A stretch of DNA of 64,000 nt from Sphingobacteriales bacterium (GCA_021297855.1 JAJTHM010000058.1:25177-89176); one strand, 5' to 3'. Counted from the stretch's first letter, positions 51,624 to 61,658 are shown. Notes: generated from the letters alone by a model not told the origin. Made by a program: numbers and translations.

Positions 51624-52550
51624 CTATTTAAATCTCCAATATTTAGCTTGTAGGGCATCTAGAAAGACCGTAAAGCGCACCTGCCCAGACAAATAGGCGT
51701 CACTTTGTGAAGGATTGCCCCGTATGTCTTCAGTACTGCCGATAACTCCAGGATATCTTGATTCTGGATTTCTATTAGCCATAGCTTCAACCAACGCAGC
51801 TTTAGCGGGGTCATAGTTGGCATAGAAGACTGCGGGATCCGCATAGTTTTTGCCGCTAACATCATCCAAATAGTCCGTAAATGTATAAGTATAGGTAAAA
51901 TCGATACCGATGGAATAAACCCTTTTTGGCTCGACGAATCGCACTCCTAAAGAGAAAGGTAAAATCAAACCAATGAGATTATATTTTTGTCCATAAGGCT
52001 TAATGCCTTGACCTTCAGTACCCAGCGGCTGAAGCTCTATTTCCTCTCCTTTGTACCATGTTTTTGGGTTAAAACTAAAAAGTCCGATACCCGCACCAGC
52101 ATAGGGAGATATAAGCCATGTATTATTATAATCCCAGCTGTAGGATGTGCCCCATGCCTCCTCTGTGCGAAAATGCTCATAGCGCACATCAATTGTTAAT
52201 GAATTAACAGCGGTATGAAAACTAAGATTGCGAACTAATCTGCCCCATTCTTCATCATATTTTTCTTTAGACTTATTGTCGGAATCATAACCAGATAAAT
52301 AGAGGTGGTTGAAATTGGCCCCAAAACTAAATCTGTTTAACATATTATATCTGTAGCTTAAAGAGTAAGCCATTTTATAATTCTTAGAATTGAAGGATTC
52401 TGTAATAAACGTAAAAGGATGACGATGATGATTAACTATATTCAAATCTCCAAAATAATAGGCAAAGCCCATGCCACCTCCCACCTCGTGGGTTTGAGAA
52501 GACAAGTTTAACGCAGCAATGCAGCAAAAGATAATTAAGTTTTTCTTCAT
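51624..52550 (-). CDS. DUF6089/PorG-like outer-membrane beta-barrel protein
   Basis: A 308-residue protein with signal peptide MKKNLIIFCCIAALNLSSQ and an outer-membrane barrel built of alternating strands (GGGMGFAYYFGDLNI, SLSYRYNMLNRFSFGANFNH, SPYAGAGIGLFSFNPKTWY). The N-terminal HEVGGGMGFAYYFGD plus GDLNIVNHH resembles DUF6089 proteins, a group that includes PorG, a small outer-membrane protein of the type IX secretion apparatus. Other T9SS genes are not in this window. A TATTTTTG element lies 15 nt before the ATG. A T9SS link is an inference. Confidence 0.65.
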   Translation of the reverse strand: MKKNLIIFCCIAALNLSSQTHEVGGGMGFAYYFGDLNIVNHHRHPFTFITESFNSKNYKMAYSLSYRYNMLNRFSFGANFNHLYLSGYDSDNKSKEKYDEEWGRLVRNLSFHTAVNSLTIDVRYEHFRTEEAWGTSYSWDYNNTWLISPYAGAGIGLFSFNPKTWYKGEEIELQPLGTEGQGIKPYGQKYNLIGLILPFSLGVRFVEPKRVYSIGIDFTYTYTFTDYLDDVSGKNYADPAVFYANYDPAKAALVEAMANRNPESRYPGVIGSTEDIRGNPSQSDAYLSGQVRFTVFLDALQAKYWRFK

Positions 52551-52565
52551 GTAGTGATTACCCTA

Positions 52566-52573
52566 CAAAAATA
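52566..52573 (-). promoter_or_regulatory. -7 promoter element of the DUF6089-like gene
   Basis: TATTTTTG on the minus strand, 15 nt before the ATG at 52550. Confidence 0.5.
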
Positions 52574-52611
52574 GAAGAAAATTTGGAAAAGAGTATTATT
52601 TAAAAATTAAT

Positions 52612-55362
52612 TTAAAGAAATTGAGAAGTATAGCCTGACTTACAGGATTTTAAATTCTCAACTAATCCTTGAAAAATCAAAGAGCCTCCACCATCGCCAC
52701 CTTCTGGCCCCAGATCTATGACATAATCTGCATTGCGAATTACGTCCATATTGTGTTCTATTATAATAACAGAATGCCCATTTTTCACTAGTTTCTCCAT
52801 AGCAATTAGAAGCTTCTGTACATCGTAAAAATGCAGACCCGTCGTAGGTTCATCAAAGATGAAAAGGTGTTTGGCCATTCCTGTACTTTTGGCTAGATAA
52901 CTTGCTAATTTGACGCGCTGTGCCTCCCCACCACTGAGGGTAGAGCTAGACTGACCTAATTTTAAGTAGCCAAGACCTATTTCTTCTAAAGGTTTAATTT
53001 TCTCAACAATGGATTTATGACCTTGAAAAAATATAACAGCATCTTCAATCGTCATTTCTAATACATCAAAAATGCTTTTATCGTTATAGGTTACATCCAA
53101 TACATGTGTTTGAAAACGCTTCCCTTTGCATTCATCGCAAACCAATTCGACATCTGCTAAAAACTGCATGGAAACAGTTTGTACGCCATCACCTTTGCAG
53201 CTTTCACATCGTCCGCCGACTACATTAAATGAAAAGTCTTTGGGCATTAATTTGAGCAATTTAGAGGCGGGTAAATTGGAGAATAAATCACGAATAGCAT
53301 CATAGGCCTTGACATAGGTCACAGGGTTGCTTCGACTGCTGCGCCCTAAGGGATTTTGATCTATTAGTTCTACATGCTCTATACTCTTTATATCACCCTT
53401 TATATCACTGTGCAGCCCAGGCTTATCAACTGGATTTCCTAGCTTAAGCATTAAGGCGGGATAGAGTATTTTTTTTATCAAAGTCGTTTTACCAGAGCCC
53501 GATACTCCCGACACGACAGTGATACAATTTAATGGAATTTTAACGTCGATGTTTTTTAAATTATGATGACTAGCGCCAATGATTTCTATATACTTTCTAA
53601 AACTTTGAAAATACTCAGTTCGCTTGACTTGTTCTATTCGGGTTAAATAAAGTGTGGTCAAACTATTTTTATCAGAAGATAATTTATCAAAATCGCCTTG
53701 GTAAACAACATGACCACCGTGCACACCCGCTTTAGGCCCAATGTCTATTATATAGTCGCTCGCTCGTATGATATCTTCCTCGTGTTCTACAACAACGACA
53801 GTATTATTTAAATCGCGCAATTTCCTCAAAACTGTAATGAGTCTCTTTGTATCTCTAGGGTGCAGGCCAATAGAAGGTTCATCGAGAATATACAGCGAAT
53901 CTGTTAAGTTACTCCCAAGCGTTCGAGTCAGGTTAATGCGCTGACATTCGCCCCCACTCAGTGAATTCGCCAATCGATTCAAAGACAAATACCCCAAACC
54001 TACATCATTCATAAAGCTCAAGCGATATTCTATTTCAAATATAATCCGTTTCGAAATTTCGGAGTCAGTTGCATTAAGCTTTAGATTTCCAATAAAATCG
54101 ATGAGCTGCCAAATAGACATAGAAAGCAAATCAACAATAGGAGTATCTTGAATCTTGACATTAAAAGCATCTTTTCGAATTCTATGTCCGGAACATTCCT
54201 TACATAGACTTTTGCCTCGATATCTCGAATACATGATTCTATATTCGATTTTATATAAATTGCTTTCGACCATTTTAAAGAAATCATTGATTCCTTTGGT
54301 GTTTTTATTACCTTCCCATAGCAGTTCTAGTTCTTTTTTTGTCAATAAATGATATGGTCGGTGAATAGGAAAGCCATTCGCTTCCGCTTTTTTAATAAAT
54401 GCCGTATGATACTCTTTTGATTTAGCTCCTTTCCAAGGTGCCACGCATTCTTCAAATAATGTTCTTGTTTTATCGGGAATCACTAAATCATCATCTATTC
54501 CCAGCACATTTCCCATTCCTTCGCATGCTTGGCAAGCACCATAAGAATTGTTGAAGTTGAAAAATTGAGGATTCGGTTGTTCAAATACGATACCATCTTC
54601 CTCAAAGCGATTATTGAAAGGGTGAATTTTATTTTGCTCTATATTGTATAAAATACATTCGCCATGGGTTTCTTCAAAACAAGATTGAATGCCGTCCGCA
54701 AGTTGTTGGTAGAAATCTTCGTTAGATTCATCAGATAATGAAAATCTCTGGACTACAACGGTTAAAGTCTTTTCTTTTTTCCAATCAGCCAAAGATTCTA
54801 AAACATCATCAATTTTTTCAAATGATTTTTTTCTAAAAACACGATTGAAGCCCTTGGACAATAAAACGGTTAATTGTTGTTCTAAAGCTTTTTCTAGTTT
54901 GACATCAAACCCGAGAAACCATTTACCAGATTGTTTTTGTTCTTTCAAAAAATTGATAACATCAGAAACCTCATCTTTGGAAACTAATTTGCCAGATTTT
55001 GGAGAGTATGTCTTTCCAATCCGGGCATACAACAATCGCAGATAATCATAAATTTCAGTCATTGTTCCCACTGTCGAGCGGTTGGTCGCTCCTGCTACCT
55101 TTTGTTCTATTGCTATGGCAGGGCATAGGCCCTTAATATATTCGACATCGGGCTTATTCATTCGCTGCAAAAACTGGCGCGCATAGCTAGATAAACTTTC
55201 GATATATTTTCTTTGACCTTCGGCATAAAGTGTATCTATGGTCAGCGAAGACTTTCCTGAGCCAGATACGCCAGTAACAACCACAAGTTTATTTCGCGGA
55301 ATGGTAACGTCAATATTTTTTAGATTGTGGGTTTTGGCCCCTTTAATCTTTATATCTTGCAT
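52612..55362 (-). CDS. uvrA: Excinuclease ABC subunit UvrA
   Basis: UvrA scans DNA for bulky lesions and loads UvrB; mfd in this window encodes its transcription-linked partner. The 916-residue protein has two ABC ATPase halves: Walker [11 protein letters not shown] near the N-terminus and [10 protein letters not shown] in the second half, signatures SLSGGECQR and TLSGGEAQR, and two zinc-binding regions (CQACEGMG with CKECSGHR, and CESCKGDG with CDECKGKRF). ATG 55362 is chosen because the longer frame from GTG 55380 starts on top of a TAACTTTG element. Confidence 0.97.
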   Translation of the reverse strand: MQDIKIKGAKTHNLKNIDVTIPRNKLVVVTGVSGSGKSSLTIDTLYAEGQRKYIESLSSYARQFLQRMNKPDVEYIKGLCPAIAIEQKVAGATNRSTVGTMTEIYDYLRLLYARIGKTYSPKSGKLVSKDEVSDVINFLKEQKQSGKWFLGFDVKLEKALEQQLTVLLSKGFNRVFRKKSFEKIDDVLESLADWKKEKTLTVVVQRFSLSDESNEDFYQQLADGIQSCFEETHGECILYNIEQNKIHPFNNRFEEDGIVFEQPNPQFFNFNNSYGACQACEGMGNVLGIDDDLVIPDKTRTLFEECVAPWKGAKSKEYHTAFIKKAEANGFPIHRPYHLLTKKELELLWEGNKNTKGINDFFKMVESNLYKIEYRIMYSRYRGKSLCKECSGHRIRKDAFNVKIQDTPIVDLLSMSIWQLIDFIGNLKLNATDSEISKRIIFEIEYRLSFMNDVGLGYLSLNRLANSLSGGECQRINLTRTLGSNLTDSLYILDEPSIGLHPRDTKRLITVLRKLRDLNNTVVVVEHEEDIIRASDYIIDIGPKAGVHGGHVVYQGDFDKLSSDKNSLTTLYLTRIEQVKRTEYFQSFRKYIEIIGASHHNLKNIDVKIPLNCITVVSGVSGSGKTTLIKKILYPALMLKLGNPVDKPGLHSDIKGDIKSIEHVELIDQNPLGRSSRSNPVTYVKAYDAIRDLFSNLPASKLLKLMPKDFSFNVVGGRCESCKGDGVQTVSMQFLADVELVCDECKGKRFQTHVLDVTYNDKSIFDVLEMTIEDAVIFFQGHKSIVEKIKPLEEIGLGYLKLGQSSSTLSGGEAQRVKLASYLAKSTGMAKHLFIFDEPTTGLHFYDVQKLLIAMEKLVKNGHSVIIIEHNMDVIRNADYVIDLGPEGGDGGGSLIFQGLVENLKSCKSGYTSQFL

Positions 55363-55379
55363 GGAAGTTTGAAAATCCA

Positions 55380-55387
55380 CAAAGTTA
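55380..55387 (-). promoter_or_regulatory. -7 promoter element of uvrA
   Basis: TAACTTTG on the minus strand, 17 nt before ATG 55362. It overlaps the upstream GTG candidate start. No LexA box was recognised. Confidence 0.5.
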
Positions 55388-55748
55388 TACTAAACAAGAC
55401 TATTCCAAACTATGAATTATGTAATTATTTTGGGCTAAGTTGATTCGTATGGATAACTATAATCAAAATTAACAAAACGCAATAATAGCAAATTAGCTTT
55501 CATTTGAATCTATACCTAGTTTGTGTTGACTTTCGGTTTAAACTCCGCAGGATTGGTCTGATTGTAATTGACAAGATTAGACTATTAACTGTTAAACCCG
55601 AGAGCGCGGCATTTTTTTACCATTTATTATCTATCCCTAATAAATACTGCTAAACGCCACAATAAATTTTTACAATAAATTAACACAATATGCGTTTCGA
55701 TATTAAACTTGAACAAAAAAAATATATCTTAATGTCATAAAAAGTTAT

Positions 55749-55756
55749 TACTTTTG
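55749..55756 (+). promoter_or_regulatory. -7 promoter element of the sigma factor gene
   Basis: TACTTTTG lies about 93 nt upstream of the ATG at 55850, giving a leader of about 85 nt, longer than others in this window. Confidence 0.4.
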
Positions 55757-55849
55757 TGATACATAACAAAATAATAAAATTTAGAAAAGCGCCTATGGTT
55801 TAAAATCTCTACTCAATAATTATTTATTAACTTTCTAAAAACGTTGAGT

Positions 55850-56428
55850 ATGAAGACCAAGGTAGCTATACAGGATATCGATCTTATCCACCAGTATGTA
55901 AATGGCGATGACACCGCATTTGAGGCTTTATTTTTAAAGCACAAAGATAGAGTTTATACTTCCATTTATATTATTATCAAAGACCATGATTTGGCTGATG
56001 ATATTTTTCAGGAAACCTTTATCAAAGTTCTTCACAAATTAAGGGAAGAAAAATATTCTGAAGAAGGAAAATTTATTCCATGGGTAATGCGAATTGCACA
56101 TAATTTATGCATGGATCATTTCCGCAAAAATCAAAAAGAGAAAATTGTAGCAAATGATAATCCAGAATATGATATTTTAGATAATTTATCTATCGAAGAG
56201 TCATTTAAGGAAGATCAAATAATTTGCGATGAAGAATCTATTGATATTTCTAAATTTTTAGAACTTCTGCCAGATGAGCAAAGAGAGATTATAGTGCTTA
56301 GACACTATTATGATTATAGTTTTAAGCAAATAGCAGAAATGACTGGCACGAATATAAATACAGCATTGGGGCGAATGCGCTATGCATTGAGTAATCTTCG
56401 AAAGTTGATTAAGAAAGGAAAGGCTTAG
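55850..56428 (+). CDS. ECF-type RNA polymerase sigma factor
   Basis: A 192-residue sigma-70 family protein with region 2 (DTAFEALFLKHKDRVYTSIY and ADDIFQETFIKVL, followed by FIPWVMRIAHNLCMDHFRK) and region 4 (LPDEQREIIVLRHYYDYSFK and IAEMTGTNINTALGRMRYAL). There is no region 1.1 or region 3, as expected for the extracytoplasmic-function group. No anti-sigma factor is adjacent: queA follows 109 bp away with its own -7 element. ATG 55850 is chosen over the TTG two codons upstream. The regulon is unknown. Confidence 0.92.
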   Translation: MKTKVAIQDIDLIHQYVNGDDTAFEALFLKHKDRVYTSIYIIIKDHDLADDIFQETFIKVLHKLREEKYSEEGKFIPWVMRIAHNLCMDHFRKNQKEKIVANDNPEYDILDNLSIEESFKEDQIICDEESIDISKFLELLPDEQREIIVLRHYYDYSFKQIAEMTGTNINTALGRMRYALSNLRKLIKKGKA

Positions 56429-56521
56429 TTGCTTGTAAATACTCAAAAAACTTTTGAGGGTTCAAGAACAGTAGAATTTGATTAATTTTTGTATTAATTA
56501 GGATTATGACTATAATTTTTA

Positions 56522-56529
56522 TAGTTTTG
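56522..56529 (+). promoter_or_regulatory. -7 promoter element of queA
   Basis: TAGTTTTG ends 8 nt before the ATG at 56538; the mRNA would be nearly leaderless. Confidence 0.5.
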
Positions 56530-56537
56530 AATCCTAT

Positions 56538-57599
56538 ATGTTAAATCACCCATTAATACAGTTCGACTACCCAATTTCAGAGGCCAATATTGGCAAACAG
56601 CCAGCTGAACCAAGGGATGAAGCCAAGCTATTTATTTACAATACGCAAACGGATGAAGTTGTAATAGATAAATTTTATAATTTATCTCATTTTTTACCAG
56701 CGGAAAGCCTAATGGTAATGAACAATACGGGGGTTATCCCAGCAAGGGTTGTTTTTACCAAAGATACTGGGGGCAAGGTAGAAGGATTGATTTTATTTAA
56801 CGAAGGCATACAGCCCGATGGGACTATCCCCACCATTGTAAATAAAAAAATTATACCAGGCAGAATGCTCTATATTCAAGAATATACGTTTGAGATAAAA
56901 AAGCAAGATAGTCAATATTTTTATTTAAAACCCATGTTTGATGTGGAGCTACTTCCGGAAATTTTAGTCAAATATGGCACTACACCAACCCCCAAGTATT
57001 TGGGTAAATTGGACATGGATGAAACTAGGTTGCGCGATCGCTATCAAACGATTTACGCAGAAGAAAAAAAATCAGTGGCCGCTCCGACGGCTTCTTTGCA
57101 TTTTACACATAGAGTTTTTGAAAGCCTTTCCAATAAAAATATACAACGTGCCGAAGTAACACTTCATGTGGGTATGGGAACATTTGCTGAAGTTTCTGAG
57201 GAAAATGTTCAAAAAAGGAAACTACATACGGAGCCCATTTCAATTTCAAGATCAACGATAGAAAAAATTAGACAAGCAAAAGACGAAAAGAAAGAAATAA
57301 TTGCTGTGGGAACTACAGCTATTCGAACCCTTGAGTCGCAGGCAGAGTTATTGTTGGACTCAGATTATAACGCCGATATTCTCACAACTACGGATCTCTT
57401 TATCCTTCCTGGTTTTGACTATAAAATCGCCGATATTCTCATCACTAATTTCCATGTACCCAAGTCGTCATTAATGGCTCTGGTACAAGCCTTTTTAGAA
57501 CATAAAAAATCAAAAAGGGATTTAGTAAACCTCTATAAAATCGCATTGGAGAGCGAGTTTAAGTTTTATTCTTTTGGAGATAGTATGCTAATTATATAA
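56538..57599 (+). CDS. queA: S-adenosylmethionine:tRNA ribosyltransferase-isomerase
   Basis: QueA converts preQ1 in the wobble position of tRNA to epoxyqueuosine using the ribosyl part of SAM. The 353-residue protein has FDYPISEANIGKQPAEPRDEAKL near the N-terminus, VMNNTGVIPARV, RYQTIYAEEKKSVAAPTASLHFT and HVGMGTFAEVSEENVQ, all family signatures, plus the C-terminal TNFHVPKSSLMALVQAF. Length is normal. No preQ1 riboswitch fits in the 8-nt leader. The 3' end converges with the membrane glycosyltransferase gene 6 bp away. Confidence 0.97.
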   Translation: MLNHPLIQFDYPISEANIGKQPAEPRDEAKLFIYNTQTDEVVIDKFYNLSHFLPAESLMVMNNTGVIPARVVFTKDTGGKVEGLILFNEGIQPDGTIPTIVNKKIIPGRMLYIQEYTFEIKKQDSQYFYLKPMFDVELLPEILVKYGTTPTPKYLGKLDMDETRLRDRYQTIYAEEKKSVAAPTASLHFTHRVFESLSNKNIQRAEVTLHVGMGTFAEVSEENVQKRKLHTEPISISRSTIEKIRQAKDEKKEIIAVGTTAIRTLESQAELLLDSDYNADILTTTDLFILPGFDYKIADILITNFHVPKSSLMALVQAFLEHKKSKRDLVNLYKIALESEFKFYSFGDSMLII

Positions 57600-57605
57600 A
57601 TTAAT

Positions 57606-58928
57606 TCACCTCCATCTGCCAATATTGTTCCAATACTGAGTTTTCGTTAAATTCATTGCAGGAGTATTTCCTGAATGAATATGATAGGTCCACCAAATGT
57701 TAAAATAGAGCGACAAGCTAAATAGTATTCCAAATAAAATTCTGGCAGTTTTTTTTATCATCATATTCTCAATCAACGAACCCAATGGAAAGGCTAATAA
57801 TGGAAAATACTGAATCATAGCTCGCCCAGAGTACCAGCCATAATCAATAATATCCCAAGCGGTGATGAGATAATGTGAGATAAGGATGAGTAAAACAACG
57901 GACCAGCGCTCGCGGCCTAGACGCATATAATAGTACAAGCCAAGGTAGGACAATATCATGGCAGGACCGTAAGTTAAAAACCCAGATTTGTAGCTAAGGA
58001 AAAATTCAACTACATGAGGCTTTAACCAGGAGAATCCTTGATCTGCATACGAATATGCAAACCACTCGTTAATCACATACTTCCAATAAACAAATTGGAA
58101 GCTAGGAAGTATTATAAAGCATAGCAGACCAAGAAGAATCCAGTTTGTTTTTCCCGACCAAAAGGTGAATCGGGATTTAAAATCATTCAAAGAGTTAACG
58201 CCCCATAGGAATGGAATCAGTATGCAAATAACATCTGTCGGTCGGATGAGGGTGACAAATCCGCATAAAAATCCCAAGACCATTGTTTTTTGTGCACTGG
58301 GTAATGTATAGAATTTCAATGTCAGATAAATTAGTAAACAATAAAGGGAAAACAAGAGTGGATTAGCTTGAGCTTGGTCAATAGATAAATAGTTTAAAAG
58401 CGGGGTGCAGATTATGAGAAAAAGCAAGACAATTCCTGTGATTTTGTCCCTAAAATAATTCAATAGAACTTTTCGTAAAAGAAATAAGCCCACTAAGGCA
58501 TAGAGAAACATACCAATCCCTAAAAAAACTTGATATAGAAATGAAAAACCATCTGGTGGGTGCGAATTGGAGAGGAGCGTATAGCCATGTGCCAGCAAAA
58601 AAAAGGGAGACATAGCCAAAGCTTGACCATAGTTGTATTGCATAATTCTACCCGAACTAGTGTTGTATTTTCGTGCTTGTTCAAAGTCAGGTGTAGGCGA
58701 ATACTTTTCTCTAATGTTGTATTGAAATTTACACTCTTTTAAATCTTTATAAATAAAGATGGCAGGCAGATACATATAATAACCAGAGACGTCCCAAGAA
58801 ATCGTCGCTTCACTTCCACCCTTGTTCCATTTGGGATAGAAAACGAAGCCCGTATATATCATGACGATATAGCAGAATAATAATGCAGCAAGGGAATAGC
58901 GATTTTTTATTTTATTAAATCTATCCAT
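57606..58928 (-). CDS. Polytopic membrane protein, GT-C glycosyltransferase-like
   Basis: A 440-residue membrane protein with about eleven hydrophobic helices. The first long extracytoplasmic loop (ATISWDVSGYYMYLPAIFIYKD, with KYSPTPDFEQARKYNTSSG) contains an acidic residue after the first helix, as in GT-C glycosyltransferases related to ArnT and DUF2029. PTDVICILIPFLWGVNSL and the central hydrophobic pairs fit that architecture. It overlaps the preceding gene (58907-59476) by 22 bp. The substrate is unknown, and assignment to a specific glycosyltransferase family is uncertain. Confidence 0.55.
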   Translation of the reverse strand: MDRFNKIKNRYSLAALLFCYIVMIYTGFVFYPKWNKGGSEATISWDVSGYYMYLPAIFIYKDLKECKFQYNIREKYSPTPDFEQARKYNTSSGRIMQYNYGQALAMSPFFLLAHGYTLLSNSHPPDGFSFLYQVFLGIGMFLYALVGLFLLRKVLLNYFRDKITGIVLLFLIICTPLLNYLSIDQAQANPLLFSLYCLLIYLTLKFYTLPSAQKTMVLGFLCGFVTLIRPTDVICILIPFLWGVNSLNDFKSRFTFWSGKTNWILLGLLCFIILPSFQFVYWKYVINEWFAYSYADQGFSWLKPHVVEFFLSYKSGFLTYGPAMILSYLGLYYYMRLGRERWSVVLLILISHYLITAWDIIDYGWYSGRAMIQYFPLLAFPLGSLIENMMIKKTARILFGILFSLSLYFNIWWTYHIHSGNTPAMNLTKTQYWNNIGRWR

Positions 58929-59476
58929 TCCAATTGAATGCTCGCGGTTAAATCAGTTTTATAAAAATTAGAAAGAGCTTTTGATTTAACATCATATTTT
59001 TCTTCTTTTACAGGCTCGAGTATTTTACTAGCCTTCTTGGAGCGAGGCCCCCAGCGAAATAGTTCTTTCTGTTTTTTATTTAACCCGAATACAATTGGAA
59101 TAGACTTAGAGCCGTTCGTGAGAAATAGACTCATTAGTTCTTCGTTTTCATCGCGCTGATGAATTTTGATTTCTATATCTGGTTTGATTATTTGAATACC
59201 GCGGAGAAGGGGCAGGAGTATGCAAGCATCTAAACACCAGGCTTCCGTAATTAGATGCAAACTGTGTATTTTAGATTTTTGAATGGCGTTAAATAATTTT
59301 TTATTTAACGAGAAATTAGCTTGAATAAACTTTTCGAGCTTGTGATTTTTGACTATGTATGGATGATAATCATGCCCATAGTGGATTCCAGACTGAGCTC
59401 GAATAATAGATTCAATAATGATATCAAAGAACTCAACCGAATGGCTGGAGGCTTTTGATAGGGCTTCCTCTAACAT
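58907..59476 (-). CDS. Thioredoxin-like fold protein
   Basis: A 189-residue cytosolic protein with a thioredoxin-like core. The redox-type motif reads ITEAWCLDACILLPLL (about 96-111), where WCLDAC replaces the WCGPC of thioredoxin: two Cys with three residues between them. The cis-Pro loop is present as SIPIVFGL. The N-terminal about 90 residues form an extra helical domain. Proteins like this are found in Bacteroidota, but their role is not established. Redox activity is possible. It overlaps the exonuclease gene upstream by 7 bp and the membrane-protein gene downstream by 22 bp, so all three are one transcript. Confidence 0.7.
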   Translation of the reverse strand: MLEEALSKASSHSVEFFDIIIESIIRAQSGIHYGHDYHPYIVKNHKLEKFIQANFSLNKKLFNAIQKSKIHSLHLITEAWCLDACILLPLLRGIQIIKPDIEIKIHQRDENEELMSLFLTNGSKSIPIVFGLNKKQKELFRWGPRSKKASKILEPVKEEKYDVKSKALSNFYKTDLTASIQLEWIDLIK

Positions 59477-60171
59477 ATGATTTGAATTTTTTCGACAGGT
59501 ATTAACTCTATTTGATGAAAAGCGCGATAGAGCTGAATGACGGCTATGACATCATTCTGACAGTATCTTACTATTCGCTCTAAGTCATTTTCCTCCCAAT
59601 AAACTTTGCCTACTTGACTTCCGTCTATATCATTTTTTGGGGTAGGAATATTAAAAATAGTTGTAAGAGTTTCTAAGGAGGTATAATTTTTATAATCCCC
59701 GAATTTCCATAATTGTAGCGTATCTAAAAGGTCTATTTCCCAGGGTTTTTTATCCTGAAAATCTAAAAGAGGGGGAATCGAAATTCTATTAATGAGAAAT
59801 CGACGACAGAGATAAGGAATGTCAAATTCTTTGATATTATGACCGCATATAATATAGTTTTTTTTCAGTTGAAGACAGAAGTTTTTAAACTCCTCTAGTA
59901 CGGTTTTTTCGACATCCCCAGCAAAAGATTTAATTCTAAACTCATCTTTTAGTTTATGGTAATAACCCACCGAGATGCAAATGATTTTGCCATATTCAGC
60001 AAAAATGGCTGCTTTAGATTCATAGGCTTCTTCGATATTTAAGGAGTTTAGGTAGTCGTTTTTTTCATATTTTTTTTGCCAAATATTTTGAGTGCTTACA
60101 GGCGCTTCCGAATAGGATTTATACTGTGACACGGTTTCAATGTCTATAAAAAGAATATTGTCTGATTTCAT
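59470..60171 (-). CDS. DEDDy-type 3'-5' exonuclease
   Basis: A 233-residue protein with the RNase-H-like exonuclease fold. Motif I is LFIDIET near the N-terminus, motif II ICGHNIKEFDIPYLCRR and motif III YCQNDVIA, with the Tyr of the DEDDy class (motif III is Y-x3-D). This is the PolB-type proofreading exonuclease domain without a polymerase. It probably trims DNA or RNA 3' ends. The open frame runs to 60180, but ATG 60171 is used (AGG just upstream). It overlaps the thioredoxin-like gene by 7 bp. Confidence 0.85.
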   Translation of the reverse strand: MKSDNILFIDIETVSQYKSYSEAPVSTQNIWQKKYEKNDYLNSLNIEEAYESKAAIFAEYGKIICISVGYYHKLKDEFRIKSFAGDVEKTVLEEFKNFCLQLKKNYIICGHNIKEFDIPYLCRRFLINRISIPPLLDFQDKKPWEIDLLDTLQLWKFGDYKNYTSLETLTTIFNIPTPKNDIDGSQVGKVYWEENDLERIVRYCQNDVIAVIQLYRAFHQIELIPVEKIQIIC

Positions 60172-60227
60172 CCTAGTCAATTAGTGTTATATTTATTTTA
60201 TTTTATATCTCAGCTTTGGTTGTACAA

Positions 60228-60327
60228 AGATTCTTTCTTCGCAGGATAACGTACTCGCTTATCATACGTCATCTTCCTGATGCAGCGAAACCCTGTCAGC
60301 AGACTCGGCAGGGAAATTTAGGAATCT
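60228..60327. repeat. About 100-bp palindromic hairpin element
   Basis: Termini AGATTC and GAATCT are inverted. Inside are paired segments ACGTA/TACGT (60249-60253 and 60265-60269) and CCCTG/CAGGG (60291-60295 and 60309-60313). Together these can fold into two stacked hairpins. The sequence style (TTCTTCGCAGGATAACGTA, and CATCTTCCTGATGCAGCGAA) recalls the dispersed palindromic repeats of Bacteroidota intergenic regions. It sits between the exonuclease start and the rarA stop. Confidence 0.55.
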
Positions 60328-60383
60328 CTATAGAAGTGTAAAGCTTTCAATCAAGAATATAAAAATAGAACATTAAAATTTTT

Positions 60384-61658
60384 TTATTGATATTTCTTTG
60401 GCCACCACTTTTTTAGCAAGTGTAATATTTCATTTTCGCGAGGATTATTATTTGGTTCATACAATTTAGCATCCCTGATTTTGGTTGGTAGAAATTCTTG
60501 CTCAATAAAGTTGCCATCATAGTTGTGAGCATATTGATAGTCTTTCCCATAGTCGAGTTCCTTCATAAGTTTTGTAGGTGCATTTCTAAGATGCATAGGC
60601 ACAGGGAGGTCTCCCGTTTCTCTGATCAACTTCTGCGCAGACTTTAAAGCCATATAGGATGCGTTGCTTTTGATTGAGGTGGCAAGGTAAACTGCTGTAT
60701 GGGACAGAATGATACTGCACTCAGGATAACCAATCTTAGAAACCGCATCGAAGCAGGTATTAGCGAGTAAAAGAGCATTGGGATTTGCCATACCAATATC
60801 TTCGGAGGCGAATATGATCATGCGGCGAGCGATAAATTTGGGGTCTTCACCGCTATCGATCATTCGAGTCATCCAATACACAGCAGCATTTGGGTCTGAG
60901 CCCCGCATGGACTTTATAAAGGCACTAATGATGTCGTAATGAAACTCTCCATTCTTATCATATTGGGCACTAGTGCTTTGTACTAGAGAATGAATCAAAT
61001 CATTCGTGATAGTTAATTCTTCTTGTGAAGAACTCTGACAGACCAATTCTATCATACCGAGAAGTTTTCTAGCATCACCTCCAGAGAGTCTTAGAAGGGC
61101 ATCCCACTCTATGATTTCAATGGTGCGTTTATTTAGTGATACATCTTTTTCTAATGCTGACAAAGCTATTTTTTTTAAGGAGTCAGAACTCAACTCCTCT
61201 AAAACATAAGTTTTACATCTAGACATAAGGGCGCGATTAACCTCGAAAGAGGGATTCTCGGTAGTGGCTCCTATGAGCAAAATTCTGCCTTCTTCTACAG
61301 CTTTCAGTAATGAATCCTGTTGTGACTTATTGAATCGATGTATTTCATCAATGAACAATAAAACACGCCCAAGTTCAATGCTTTTCTCAATAATTTCACG
61401 TATATCTTTGACTCCAGCGGAAATAGCGGAAATAGAGAAAAATGGCAAATCTAATTCTGCAGCTATGAGATAAGCCAAGGTAGTCTTTCCTACACCGGGA
61501 TTTCCCCAAAAAATGATCGAGGGGCAATTCTTTTGTTTGAGAAATAGACTAATAACCCCGTTTTCGGATATGAGTTTTTCCTGACCGATATAGTCCTCAA
61601 GTCGATTCGGACGCATTCGCTCTGCCAAGGGCTTTAGTAGTTCTTTCGATTTTTCCAT
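60384..61658 (-). CDS. rarA: Replication-associated recombination protein RarA
   Basis: RarA (MgsA/WRNIP1 family) is a clamp-loader-like AAA+ ATPase acting at stalled replication forks. The 424-residue protein starts with PLAERMRPNRLEDYIGQ, Walker A is GNPGVGKTTLA, Walker B/DExH region is LLFIDEIHRF followed by NKSQQDSLL, and ATTENPSFEVNRALMSRC is the sensor 1 region. The C-terminal tetramerisation domain contains SMRGSDPNAAVYWMTRM and ASEDIGMANPNAL. Its first 25 bases overlap the upstream transporter gene, so co-translation is likely. Confidence 0.96.
   Translation of the reverse strand: MEKSKELLKPLAERMRPNRLEDYIGQEKLISENGVISLFLKQKNCPSIIFWGNPGVGKTTLAYLIAAELDLPFFSISAISAGVKDIREIIEKSIELGRVLLFIDEIHRFNKSQQDSLLKAVEEGRILLIGATTENPSFEVNRALMSRCKTYVLEELSSDSLKKIALSALEKDVSLNKRTIEIIEWDALLRLSGGDARKLLGMIELVCQSSSQEELTITNDLIHSLVQSTSAQYDKNGEFHYDIISAFIKSMRGSDPNAAVYWMTRMIDSGEDPKFIARRMIIFASEDIGMANPNALLLANTCFDAVSKIGYPECSIILSHTAVYLATSIKSNASYMALKSAQKLIRETGDLPVPMHLRNAPTKLMKELDYGKDYQYAHNYDGNFIEQEFLPTKIRDAKLYEPNNNPRENEILHLLKKWWPKKYQ

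Larger units (their letters stand above)
55363..55849. other. Intergenic region between uvrA and the sigma factor
   Basis: Nearly 490 bp without a recognised gene. It holds the uvrA -7 element (55380-55387) and a TACTTTTG element for the sigma factor (55749-55756). A short minus-strand frame (55516-55581) reads NYNQTNPAEFKPKVNTN, which resembles a protein C-terminus, bounded by a stop just upstream. It may be a gene remnant. Confidence 0.45.

Noticed and set aside
60228..60327. tRNA gene
   Set aside because: Paired arms do not fit a cloverleaf; no TTC-loop or CCA end; a palindromic repeat explains it better.
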